This document shows, in pieces, positions 1-6,258 of a stretch of DNA of 9,727 bases. Below the pieces are notes generated by a model, which saw only the letters and a program-made list of their open reading frames with translations, did not search any database and was not told the origin of the DNA. The stretch comes from CAYGXH01 sp964354485 (GTDB lineage: Bacteria; Bacteroidota; Ignavibacteria; UBA10030; SZUA-254): the NCBI GenBank assembly GCA_964354485.1, contig CAYGZY010000120.1, forward strand, positions 1 through 9,727. Reading direction: 5' to 3'. The position numbers were made by a program, and so were the translations under genes. Position 1 is the first letter of the stretch, and each line of letters opens with the position of its first letter.

Positions 1-1713
1 AACGGCATTTTCAACTTGTACAACACTCATATGAAACGTAGTCAGTTTTCCGTCGCGAACCTGATACCGGCATGTGTGCGTTGCGGGTTTCGCAGACTTA
101 GCTATTCCCTTTTTCAGAAAGTGTAAAACACCTTCCCTATCGGCCGTTTCGAAAAGACCGGCGAAATCTTCTAGTAATACCGGCTGATCCTGCTCTATAC
201 CAAACATGCCCCTGAACGTTTTATTCAAAAAGATAAATGTATTCTTCCTGATGATGCACGCGGGATCGTATGAACTCTCCACGAGTGTAAGATATTTTTG
301 CTCGCTTATGGTTAATTTTTCAATAATGTTTCTGTATTCTGTAATGTTGAATGCCGTAATTAAGATGCATTCATTTCCGTCAAAGAGCAATGGGGCAAAC
401 GAACAATTGTACGATAACTTACTCCCATTCTTGTGGATGAATTCAAGTGTCGCGGGTGCAGGAGACGATTTAGCGCCCATTTCCTCCATAAGTTTTTGCA
501 CGTGACGGTATGCTTCGGGCGATAAAAATTTCCGCAGAACCACCTTCTCTACTTCCGATGGGGTCTCATAACCGAGATCCGTTCTGAAGGCTTCGTTTGC
601 ATGAAGGATTTTTCCGTTGTGTACGATAAGAACAGGACGGGAGATTGTTTTAAAGATCCGGCTGTAATCTGTACCTATCTTCAGGTATTTATTTTCGATT
701 TTTTTCTGTTCGGTGATGTCAGTCAGAATGCCGAAATAAAGTCCGGCTGATATATGTGAGGCGCGAACTTGAATGGTGACACTTCTTTTTTTCTTTGTAA
801 GAATCTCGAGTGTGGTTGTTCCGAATTTTCTCTGGCTGAGGCGCGTGATGAATTTGAGCGCAACATTTTTGCTTTCCGGCGCGACGACCGACCAGATCGA
901 AATTACACTCAATTCAGCCGGATCGTACCCGAGGAGACGGGCACAAGCGTCGTTGCACTCACGGCGACCGCCGTCCAGATCGAAAAGAATAAGCGGTTCC
1001 CGCAGAACATCGAAAAGCTGTTGATGCTGTTCCTCATAGGTCTCGATAGCGGTAACCATTTTTGCCGTAAGTCCGCTTTTTCCCTCCCCCTCCGGCTTAT
1101 CTGCGTTCCCCCCCGTTTTTACCTGTGTCAGAAGGCGAATCGGTAAGAGACTGCCTGACACATAACGCCCTTTCGCATGCAGGAGGAATCCCCACAATGC
1201 GCCGCGGTGATCGATGACTTCCAGCGAAACATCCGCAATATCTTTTAATTGGATTAATGCGGGCAGCGGAATTTCGGACCTGATAACCGTGCAGACGAGG
1301 ACGCATTTATTTTTTCGTGTAAAATCCCGGAGAAGGGAAAATGAATCAAGGAGTATGGAATCCTTCTTAATTCTCTGTTTCCATACTGCAAAATCATCAA
1401 CAAGGAGGTATCCTTTTTTGATTCCAGATCTGGAAAACCGTTTCAGGTTACGGAGCATGGATTCTGGTTTTCCACCCGGTTTCAGCAGTTTCTGAATGTG
1501 CGGTTTCGGTTGATTCTTAAGCAATCCGGAGAGAGAGTCATTGATTGAAAGGTAATGCAGAGGGATTCGCTGCCGGTTTGAGTGGTCGATTACCGACTGG
1601 ACGATATTTTCAGCAGAATCACCTTTGGTGAGAACAAAAAGAATTACATCTCCCGGCTGTATTCCTCCTATCCGATTATCAAGCTGGGGATGTCCTGTTG
1701 AAAAACTGCTCAT
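1..1713 (-). CDS. Multi-PAS signalling protein with degenerate KaiC/RecA-like N-terminal domain (3' end cut by window)
   Basis: The frame is open from ATG at 1713 to the window edge: 571 codons without a stop, with no C-terminus visible. Residues about 5-195 look like a KaiC/RadA-type RecA fold. TGHPQLDNRIGGIQPGDVIL matches the KaiC opening 'TGxxxLDxxLGGGxxxGxxxL', and GYLLVDDF (101-108) fits a Walker B strand. The expected Walker A GxxxxGKT is replaced by VLTKGDSAENI (27-37), so ATP binding is doubtful. A Gly/Lys/Glu-rich linker (about 199-215) follows. Three PAS domains come next: about 230-340, ending GILTDITEQK; 346-460, ending ITAFNITEY; and 470 to the edge. The 'DITEQK' type endings are typical of PAS/PAC modules. 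A histidine kinase or GGDEF output would normally follow but is outside the window, so the output type is unknown. There is no signal peptide or membrane segment, so it is probably cytoplasmic. No Shine-Dalgarno precedes the ATG. The PAS assignment is strong; the KaiC-like assignment is moderate. Confidence 0.85.
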   Translation of the reverse strand, partial: MSSFSTGHPQLDNRIGGIQPGDVILFVLTKGDSAENIVQSVIDHSNRQRIPLHYLSINDSLSGLLKNQPKPHIQKLLKPGGKPESMLRNLKRFSRSGIKKGYLLVDDFAVWKQRIKKDSILLDSFSLLRDFTRKNKCVLVCTVIRSEIPLPALIQLKDIADVSLEVIDHRGALWGFLLHAKGRYVSGSLLPIRLLTQVKTGGNADKPEGEGKSGLTAKMVTAIETYEEQHQQLFDVLREPLILFDLDGGRRECNDACARLLGYDPAELSVISIWSVVAPESKNVALKFITRLSQRKFGTTTLEILTKKKRSVTIQVRASHISAGLYFGILTDITEQKKIENKYLKIGTDYSRIFKTISRPVLIVHNGKILHANEAFRTDLGYETPSEVEKVVLRKFLSPEAYRHVQKLMEEMGAKSSPAPATLEFIHKNGSKLSYNCSFAPLLFDGNECILITAFNITEYRNIIEKLTISEQKYLTLVESSYDPACIIRKNTFIFLNKTFRGMFGIEQDQPVLLEDFAGLFETADREGVLHFLKKGIAKSAKPATHTCRYQVRDGKLTTFHMSVVQVENAV

Positions 1714-1754
1714 TAAGGAACGTTATTGAATTTCGACCACACTGTTATTAAATA

Positions 1755-1783
1755 AATGTACAAATATTTTTACTTGGCTTCAA
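1755..1783 (-). promoter_or_regulatory. Possible promoter of the PAS protein gene
   Basis: On the minus strand TTGAAG (1778-1783) and TACATT (1755-1760) are separated by exactly 17 bases. Each box matches the sigma-70 consensus at four of six positions. The site lies just after the T-run side of the terminator at 1793-1826 and about 40 bases before the ATG at 1713, the right place for a gene with its own transcript. The same TACATT box occurs in the proposed OmpA promoter. It is a weak match in AT-rich sequence and could be chance. Confidence 0.4.
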
Positions 1784-1792
1784 TGCAAAATT

Positions 1793-1826
1793 AAAAAAAA
1801 AGGGCGACCGTGGAGACGATCGCCCT
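1793..1826 (-). terminator. Intrinsic terminator of the 454-residue exported protein gene
   Basis: Read on the minus strand, AGGGCGA (1820-1826) pairs perfectly with TCGCCCT (1801-1807). The stem continues after one mismatch with three more pairs around a GGAG-complement tetraloop. An uninterrupted run of eight or more T follows (complement of the A-run 1793-1801). It begins about 20 bases after the stop codon at 1846. GC-rich stem plus T-run is a textbook factor-independent terminator. Confidence 0.93.
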
Positions 1827-1845
1827 GGAAACAATAACGTGAAGC

Positions 1846-3210
1846 TTACTTAGAACCAAAATTGTAACTTGCAGTCATATACCCAAACGTATTGATAGCA
1901 TCGGAAGCGCCGATGATACCAATACCTCGCCGGAGTGCCTCTTCGCTCACGGTTGCATCAAGTGCGAAGTTCCCGAAATCCAAACCAACACCGAGTGTTA
2001 CTAGCCCATCCCAGGTATTCGGATTAAGCGATCCGATGAGGAGCCAGCTGTGCGGCATTGAAGTATTCTGTTCATAAGAAATATTCGGATATTTACTCTC
2101 CTGCTTAACACTACCTATTGCTCGGTAATATCCTATCCGTCCGGCAAGCCATTCGGTAATCTGCCATTCACCGCCAAGATTAATTACAGGTAAACCGGTA
2201 AAGCCCATAATATTATCAACTGTATCGACCGTGGCTTTCTGATCCAATTCAATCTCGGCATGCTGCCAACTTAAACCACCCACAAACAAGAAGTCGTTCT
2301 GCCTGTATTCACCGCCAAGACCGAATGCGTAATTTGTTGACGATGCTTCTAAAGTCGCTGTTGTTTTCGCTAAACCAACCGGTGGTTCTGTTTCTTTTGG
2401 TTCAGCGCTGAGCAGCATCAACATGGCGTATGGTACAAAATTGAACTTATTTGACATTTTAATTTTTGCTCTTGCGGTGAGCTGTATCTCTGTACCAGAA
2501 GCTTCATATATTCCCCCAAGGCCTGCAACACCCGGTGAATATTCGATCCTATCAGTGGTATTATCCAACCGCAGAACACCAGTTATACCCAAATCGGCGT
2601 CATCGCCTAATTTCATCAGGGCGCCGAGTCGGAAACCTAACACCGACGAAGATGCCTCTTGCTCACCGGTTGCGGATGTCGGGGCGACTTGATCTACTTT
2701 ATAATCGTTATTTGACCAACCATACATTATACCAAGACCTAACGTCATAGATGTGAAACGGTAGGTTGCCACTGCTTCCCAAACATTCTGGATGGATGGT
2801 ATATCCTGAGATGATCGTTGCATACCTGGAAATTCATCCGGCAGTGTGTTAACATAATTTGCTGCAGAGGGATCGTAGCTAAGGATCAAGCCCAGTGAAA
2901 ATGCATTTGATAATCCGAAGGATACTCCGGCATTCTGATAACCGTATCCATCACTATTAGTTGATCCAGTACTGAGGATCTGACCTCCTGCAATATTTGA
3001 CCACATATAATCCCGATATTCATGTTGATATGCAGGATTAAAGAATACGAGCGAAGGATCATCCCATAAAAAGGGATTCATGACAGCATTCAATCCAGCC
3101 TGCGAACCGCCTAGTGCAAGCTGTCGGGCAATTCCGCCTGGTTTTGCCTGCGGAAGCGCCATTCCCACAATAAGCAGGGATAGGACAGCAATAATAACAA
3201 CCTTTTTCAT
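1846..3210 (-). CDS. Exported outer-membrane beta-barrel-type protein, 454 residues
   Basis: An N-terminal signal peptide is evident: MKK, a hydrophobic stretch VVIIAVLSLLIVGMA, then LPQAKPGG with likely cleavage near residue 20. The mature start (IARQLALGGSQAGL, then DDPSLVFFNPA) resembles the opening of FadL/PorV-like outer-membrane proteins of FCB bacteria, where 'A..LA.GGA' precedes a 'DP..xxxNPA' motif. The rest alternates polar and hydrophobic residues with many Gly, Tyr and Trp, as in transmembrane beta-strands (for example GLGIMYGW, FGLGGEYRQ, GRIGYYRAIG). The chain ends TASYNFGSK, so the aromatic is three residues from the end, not terminal. The substrate or partner is unknown. It is a single-gene unit with its own promoter, Shine-Dalgarno and terminator, which suggests high expression. 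I cannot name the family; lipid or hydrophobic transport is only a possibility. Confidence 0.88.
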   Translation of the reverse strand: MKKVVIIAVLSLLIVGMALPQAKPGGIARQLALGGSQAGLNAVMNPFLWDDPSLVFFNPAYQHEYRDYMWSNIAGGQILSTGSTNSDGYGYQNAGVSFGLSNAFSLGLILSYDPSAANYVNTLPDEFPGMQRSSQDIPSIQNVWEAVATYRFTSMTLGLGIMYGWSNNDYKVDQVAPTSATGEQEASSSVLGFRLGALMKLGDDADLGITGVLRLDNTTDRIEYSPGVAGLGGIYEASGTEIQLTARAKIKMSNKFNFVPYAMLMLLSAEPKETEPPVGLAKTTATLEASSTNYAFGLGGEYRQNDFLFVGGLSWQHAEIELDQKATVDTVDNIMGFTGLPVINLGGEWQITEWLAGRIGYYRAIGSVKQESKYPNISYEQNTSMPHSWLLIGSLNPNTWDGLVTLGVGLDFGNFALDATVSEEALRRGIGIIGASDAINTFGYMTASYNFGSK

Positions 3211-3214
3211 ATTA

Positions 3215-3220
3215 CTCCTT
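3215..3220 (-). promoter_or_regulatory. Shine-Dalgarno for the 454-residue exported protein
   Basis: AAGGAG on the minus strand sits four bases before the ATG at 3210. This strong match to the anti-SD sequence fixes the start, which also gives a complete signal peptide. Confidence 0.8.
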
Positions 3221-3282
3221 AATTATTGTGAATATTTTAGTTAATTACTGAACTAACATAATTACCCGATTTTCGCGTTCAA

Positions 3283-3311
3283 ATTATACTAAAATTAAAA
3301 GTCTTTGTCAA
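3283..3311 (-). promoter_or_regulatory. Perfect-consensus sigma-70-type promoter for the 454-residue exported protein
   Basis: On the minus strand TTGACA (3306-3311) and TATAAT (3283-3288) are separated by exactly 17 bases, matching the sigma-70 consensus at all twelve positions. Upstream of the -35 box (about 3312-3336) the sequence is rich in A and T runs, like an UP element. Transcription would start near 3276, giving a leader of about 65 bases. The leader contains a small inverted repeat, TTAGTT/AACTAA (3237-3242 and 3251-3256). Confidence 0.85.
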
Positions 3312-3347
3312 GTATCATTTTCTAAAAAATTTTCGTGTGATAATAAT

Positions 3348-3375
3348 AAAAGGGAAGCTTTTAAACTTCCCTTTT
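3348..3375 (-). terminator. Intrinsic terminator of the 186-residue exported protein gene
   Basis: AAAAGGGAAG (3348-3357) and CTTCCCTTTT (3366-3375) form a perfect ten-base inverted repeat around an eight-base loop. On the minus strand the stem runs into TTTTATTATTA, giving the T-rich tail. It lies about 20 bases after the stop at 3397. A T-run is present on either side, so it could also act on plus-strand transcripts, though no plus-strand gene is nearby. Confidence 0.88.
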
Positions 3376-3396
3376 GCATTTATCAATTGCAACGAA

Positions 3397-3957
3397 TTAG
3401 GGTAATAAGAAACCGCTTAATCCGACGCCGATCAAAAGAATATTAGCACCGTCTCTACCACCTGTCAGATCAGAATCATAAGTGTAAAAACGATAATCGA
3501 CAGCAGCATTCAATAGTAGACCGCCTGCGATCTCAAATTTTGCACCGGCGCCAACTCCGTATGCCAAACCACCGTAACTATTATCACCCGATGACATCGA
3601 TGTATAACCAAGCAATGCCTCTATATATGGGTATGTTTTACCCATTGTCATAAAATGGTATGCACCAAACGCCCATGCGCCAATCGTAGTCAGCGCGTCG
3701 CCTTCAGATGGCGATTCGCTTACGATACTGAGCGGATTTAAACCGACTTCAAGTCCATCTATCACAAAATATCCTATCGAGGGTTCAAGCATGAAATATG
3801 AGGTTGCATCGCCGGTTTCGCCATCATAAACCGGTGTCGCACTCATAAATCCTGCTGTTCCGCCAAATTCAATGACACCTTGCTTTCCAAAATCTTGGGA
3901 GAAAGCAATCGAACCCAATAAGATTACTAATAGTAAAACGGATAACAGATTTTTCAT
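3397..3957 (-). CDS. Small exported outer-membrane beta-barrel protein, 186 residues
   Basis: The signal peptide MKNLLSVLLLVILLGSIAFS is followed by QDFGKQGV, with likely cleavage before QD. The mature part of about 166 residues fits an eight-stranded barrel of the 'outer membrane protein beta-barrel' (OmpX/OmpW-like) class. It shows short amphipathic strands and turns such as VIEFGGTAGFMSA, YFMLEPSIGYFVIDGLEVGLNP, GAWAFGAYHFM, YPYIEALLGYT, AYGVGAGAKFEI and LLLNAAVDYRFYTYD. The chain ends ILLIGVGLSGFLLP, so the usual terminal Phe is three residues in. It has no catalytic motif, and its role (structural, porin-like or adhesion) cannot be told. The ATG is chosen because it yields the signal peptide and has AGGAG six bases upstream. 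It has its own promoter and terminator. Confidence 0.87.
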   Translation of the reverse strand: MKNLLSVLLLVILLGSIAFSQDFGKQGVIEFGGTAGFMSATPVYDGETGDATSYFMLEPSIGYFVIDGLEVGLNPLSIVSESPSEGDALTTIGAWAFGAYHFMTMGKTYPYIEALLGYTSMSSGDNSYGGLAYGVGAGAKFEIAGGLLLNAAVDYRFYTYDSDLTGGRDGANILLIGVGLSGFLLP

Positions 3958-3963
3958 GTTATT

Positions 3964-3968
3964 CTCCT
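3964..3968 (-). promoter_or_regulatory. Shine-Dalgarno for the 186-residue exported protein
   Basis: AGGAG on the minus strand is six bases before the ATG at 3957, near-ideal spacing. Confidence 0.8.
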
Positions 3969-4013
3969 AATTGGTGAAACATTAGTGAATTTACGATTTT
4001 TTATTTCGGGCAC

Positions 4014-4042
4014 AGTATACCAAAAAAATATAACTTTGTCAA
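4014..4042 (-). promoter_or_regulatory. Near-perfect sigma-70-type promoter for the 186-residue exported protein
   Basis: On the minus strand TTGACA (4037-4042) and TATACT (4014-4019) are separated by 17 bases, matching eleven of twelve consensus positions. The -35 region shares ACTTGACAAAG with the promoter at 3283-3311. Transcription would start near 4007, leaving a leader of about 50 bases. A perfect ten-base palindrome, AGAATATTCT (4053-4062), ends ten bases upstream of the -35 box. Confidence 0.85.
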
Positions 4043-4196
4043 GTCCTTTTTCAGAATATTCTTTAAATCAACCTTATAATTCCTTATTAACTAAAAAATA
4101 CTATGAAATTCAGTTGATTTTGACCATTTTTCCCGGGTGGAGGGGGAAGTCTTCGATTTGGTGGATTAGACTTAAAAAAAGAGGAATGACCGCAGT

Positions 4197-5339
4197 TTAA
4201 TCTTTTAGAAGGTAGCGGGAAATGACTATTCTTTGGACTTCAGATGTACCTTCATAAATTTCTGTAATTTTCGCGTCTCTCAGAAACCGTTCAACGTTAT
4301 ATTCTTTGGTATAACCATACCCGCCATGGATTTGGATCGCTTCGAGTGCAGCATCGACAGCAATCTTTGAGGCGAACAATTTAGCCATCGCGGACATCTG
4401 CCCATATGGTTTATCGGTATCTTTTAGGTAAGCCGCCTTGTAAATCATCAATCTTGCGGCATCGATTTTCATTGCCATATCAGCAATTTTAAACTGTATA
4501 CCCTGAAATTCGGAAATATACTTTCCGAATGCTTTCCGTTGTTTGGCATAAGCGATAGATGCTGAGAGTGAAGCCTGTGCTATTCCTAATGCTTGTGCAG
4601 CAATACCGATTCTGCCTCCTTCGAGAACCTTCATAGCGAACTTGAATCCATAACCTTCCTCGCCAATCCGATTTTTTTCAGGTACTGCACAGTCCTGAAA
4701 TGACAGTGATACAGTATCGGAACTCCGGATCCCCATTTTTTTCTCTTTCCTTGCTACGGTAAATCCCGGATACCCTTTTTCTACAATGAATGCGCTGATA
4801 CCATGAGATCCCTTTGATTGGTCTGTCGCTGCAATAACGATAACAATATCCGCATGTGATCCGCTTGTAATAAAGTTTTTTGTGCCGTTTATGACATACC
4901 TATTACCATCCCTGCTTGCCGTTGTTTTCTGATTGGAAGCATCACTTCCGGCTTCGGGTTCCGACAGCGCAAAAGCGCCCAATAGTGAACCGCGGGCAAG
5001 CGGAACCAGGTATTTATTTTTTTGGTGTTCACTCCCCCATTCTTTCAATCCATGGCATACAAGCGAATTATGGACGGACATAATGACGCCGGCCGAAGCG
5101 TCAACCTTTGAAATCTCTTCCATGGCAAGAACGTAACTGATCGTGTCTAAACCAGCGCCGCCAAACTCCTCAGGGACCATCATACCCATGAATCCCAATT
5201 CTCCGAGTTTCTTTATTGCTTCATGGGGAAATTCTTCCTTCTCGTCACGCTCTGAAGCGGAGGGAGCAAGCTCTTCCATCGCAAATTTACGTGCAGTCTC
5301 CCTGATAAGGAGCTGCGTTTCCGATAATTCAAAATCCAT
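4197..5339 (-). CDS. Short-chain (butyryl-CoA type) acyl-CoA dehydrogenase
   Basis: This FAD flavoenzyme interconverts acyl-CoA and trans-2-enoyl-CoA and passes electrons to an electron-transfer flavoprotein in the cytoplasm. From the ATG at 5339 it is 380 residues, the usual family length. Visible marks are the N-terminal helix MDFELSETQLLIRETARKFA, the flavin/substrate signature GAFALSEPEAGSD (about 121-133), the C-terminal signature QIHGGYGYTKEYNVER (336-351) and the catalytic base Glu363 in YEGTSEVQR. Glu in that position is typical of short- and medium-chain enzymes. An upstream TTG at 5369 would add ten residues (LTSTPGGAR region) but has no family support, so I start at MDFELSE. It lies 37 bases after the hydroxybutyryl-CoA dehydrogenase stop and is the last gene of the cassette. 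Butyryl-CoA specificity is inferred from the neighbours; a general acyl-CoA role is possible. No clear hairpin terminator follows. Confidence 0.95.
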   Translation of the reverse strand: MDFELSETQLLIRETARKFAMEELAPSASERDEKEEFPHEAIKKLGELGFMGMMVPEEFGGAGLDTISYVLAMEEISKVDASAGVIMSVHNSLVCHGLKEWGSEHQKNKYLVPLARGSLLGAFALSEPEAGSDASNQKTTASRDGNRYVINGTKNFITSGSHADIVIVIAATDQSKGSHGISAFIVEKGYPGFTVARKEKKMGIRSSDTVSLSFQDCAVPEKNRIGEEGYGFKFAMKVLEGGRIGIAAQALGIAQASLSASIAYAKQRKAFGKYISEFQGIQFKIADMAMKIDAARLMIYKAAYLKDTDKPYGQMSAMAKLFASKIAVDAALEAIQIHGGYGYTKEYNVERFLRDAKITEIYEGTSEVQRIVISRYLLKD

Positions 5340-5376
5340 GCGAGCGCCGCCGGGTGTAGACGTTAACAATCATCAT

Positions 5377-6228
5377 TCATTTGCTTCTGTAATCGTAGAA
5401 TCCCCGGCCCGTTTTTCGGCCGAGACGACCGCCGGCAACCATTTTTTTGAGGAGGGGACATGGCCTGTATTTCGGGTCACCAAGGCCGGCGTAGAGGACA
5501 TTAATGATTGCGAGACATACGTCCAAACCGATAAAATCTGCTAATGCGATTGGACCCATCGGATGGTTCATACCGAGCTTCATAACTGTGTCAACATCCT
5601 CCGGAGTTGCAACTCCTTCCATCACGCAATATATCGCCTCGTTGATCATCGGCATAAGTATACGATTGGAAACGAAACCGGGGTAGTCGTTGACCTCAAC
5701 GGGTGTTTTTTCAATTTTGTTTACTAAGGACATGATGGTACTCAGCGTTTCCTCATCTGTAGCGAGGCCCCGGATAACTTCTACGAGCTGCATCATAGGA
5801 ACCGGATTCATAAAATGCATCCCGATGACTTTCTCAGGCCGGCGAGTCTGAGCTGCTATTTCTGTAATGGATATGGATGATGTATTCGTCGCCAAAATTG
5901 CACCGGGGGATGCAAACGCATCGATATTTTTAAATATTTTAAATTTAACCGACCTATCTTCTGTTGCAGCTTCTATGATGACGTCTGCCCCTTTGACCGC
6001 ACCCTCTATGGTAACCGAGGTTGCAATCCTTTCCAATGCCTCTTTTTTCAGCTGTTCGGTTGATATACCTTTTTTTATTTGCCTGTCGAAATTCCCCGAG
6101 ATGGTTTGCACAGCCCTATCGAGGTACTGCTGTTGAACATCCATCAGTACTACCGGAAATCCGTACTGAGTAAAAACGTGCGCAATACCGTTCCCCATCG
6201 TTCCTGCTCCGATCACACAAATTTTCAT
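5377..6228 (-). CDS. hbd: 3-hydroxybutyryl-CoA dehydrogenase
   Basis: The enzyme interconverts acetoacetyl-CoA and 3-hydroxybutyryl-CoA with NAD(P)H. At 283 residues it has the usual length for the single-function bacterial enzyme. The Rossmann dinucleotide motif GAGTMG is at 7-12. The catalytic set is visible: Ser117 in NTSSIS, His138 in GMHFMNPVP, Glu150 in QLVEVI and Asn188 in DYPGFVSNR. The C-terminal dimer/substrate domain has LGMNHPMGPIALADFIGLD and ends RLGRKTGRGFYDY. An in-frame ATG at 6249 would add seven residues, but GAGGAG (6240-6245) would then lie inside the gene. Starting at 6228 puts it 11 bases upstream as a Shine-Dalgarno and gives the canonical MKICVIGAG opening. It starts 30 bases after the thiolase stop, consistent with one transcript. 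It could serve butyrate formation or beta-oxidation. Confidence 0.96.
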   Translation of the reverse strand: MKICVIGAGTMGNGIAHVFTQYGFPVVLMDVQQQYLDRAVQTISGNFDRQIKKGISTEQLKKEALERIATSVTIEGAVKGADVIIEAATEDRSVKFKIFKNIDAFASPGAILATNTSSISITEIAAQTRRPEKVIGMHFMNPVPMMQLVEVIRGLATDEETLSTIMSLVNKIEKTPVEVNDYPGFVSNRILMPMINEAIYCVMEGVATPEDVDTVMKLGMNHPMGPIALADFIGLDVCLAIINVLYAGLGDPKYRPCPLLKKMVAGGRLGRKTGRGFYDYRSK

Positions 6229-6239
6229 CTGATTCTCTG

Positions 6240-6245
6240 CTCCTC
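6240..6245 (-). promoter_or_regulatory. Shine-Dalgarno deciding the start of hbd
   Basis: GAGGAG on the minus strand lies 11 bases before the ATG at 6228 and inside the alternative longer frame that starts at 6249. It therefore favours the shorter, family-like start. The spacing is somewhat long. Confidence 0.55.
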
Positions 6246-6258
6246 GCATTTCGAATAT

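Noticed and set aside
206..1495. Several short plus-strand reading frames (206-505, 769-1146, 1214-1495)
   Set aside because: They are antisense to one uninterrupted 571-codon minus-strand frame with clear PAS motifs, and their own translations show no family features.
3237..3256. TTAGTT/AACTAA inverted repeat in the leader of the 454-residue exported protein as a riboswitch
   Set aside because: It is only a six-pair AT-rich stem in a leader of about 65 bases, with no conserved riboswitch core.
4043..4196. Terminator or small RNA after the acyl-CoA dehydrogenase
   Set aside because: A T-run follows the stop on the minus strand (complement of the A-run near 4173-4179) but no hairpin precedes it, and no plus-strand RNA gene signals are visible.
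5337..5369. TTG start at 5369 for the acyl-CoA dehydrogenase
   Set aside because: The ten added residues (LTSTPGGAR region) do not fit the family; MDFELSETQ at 5339 is the standard opening and gives the usual 380 residues.
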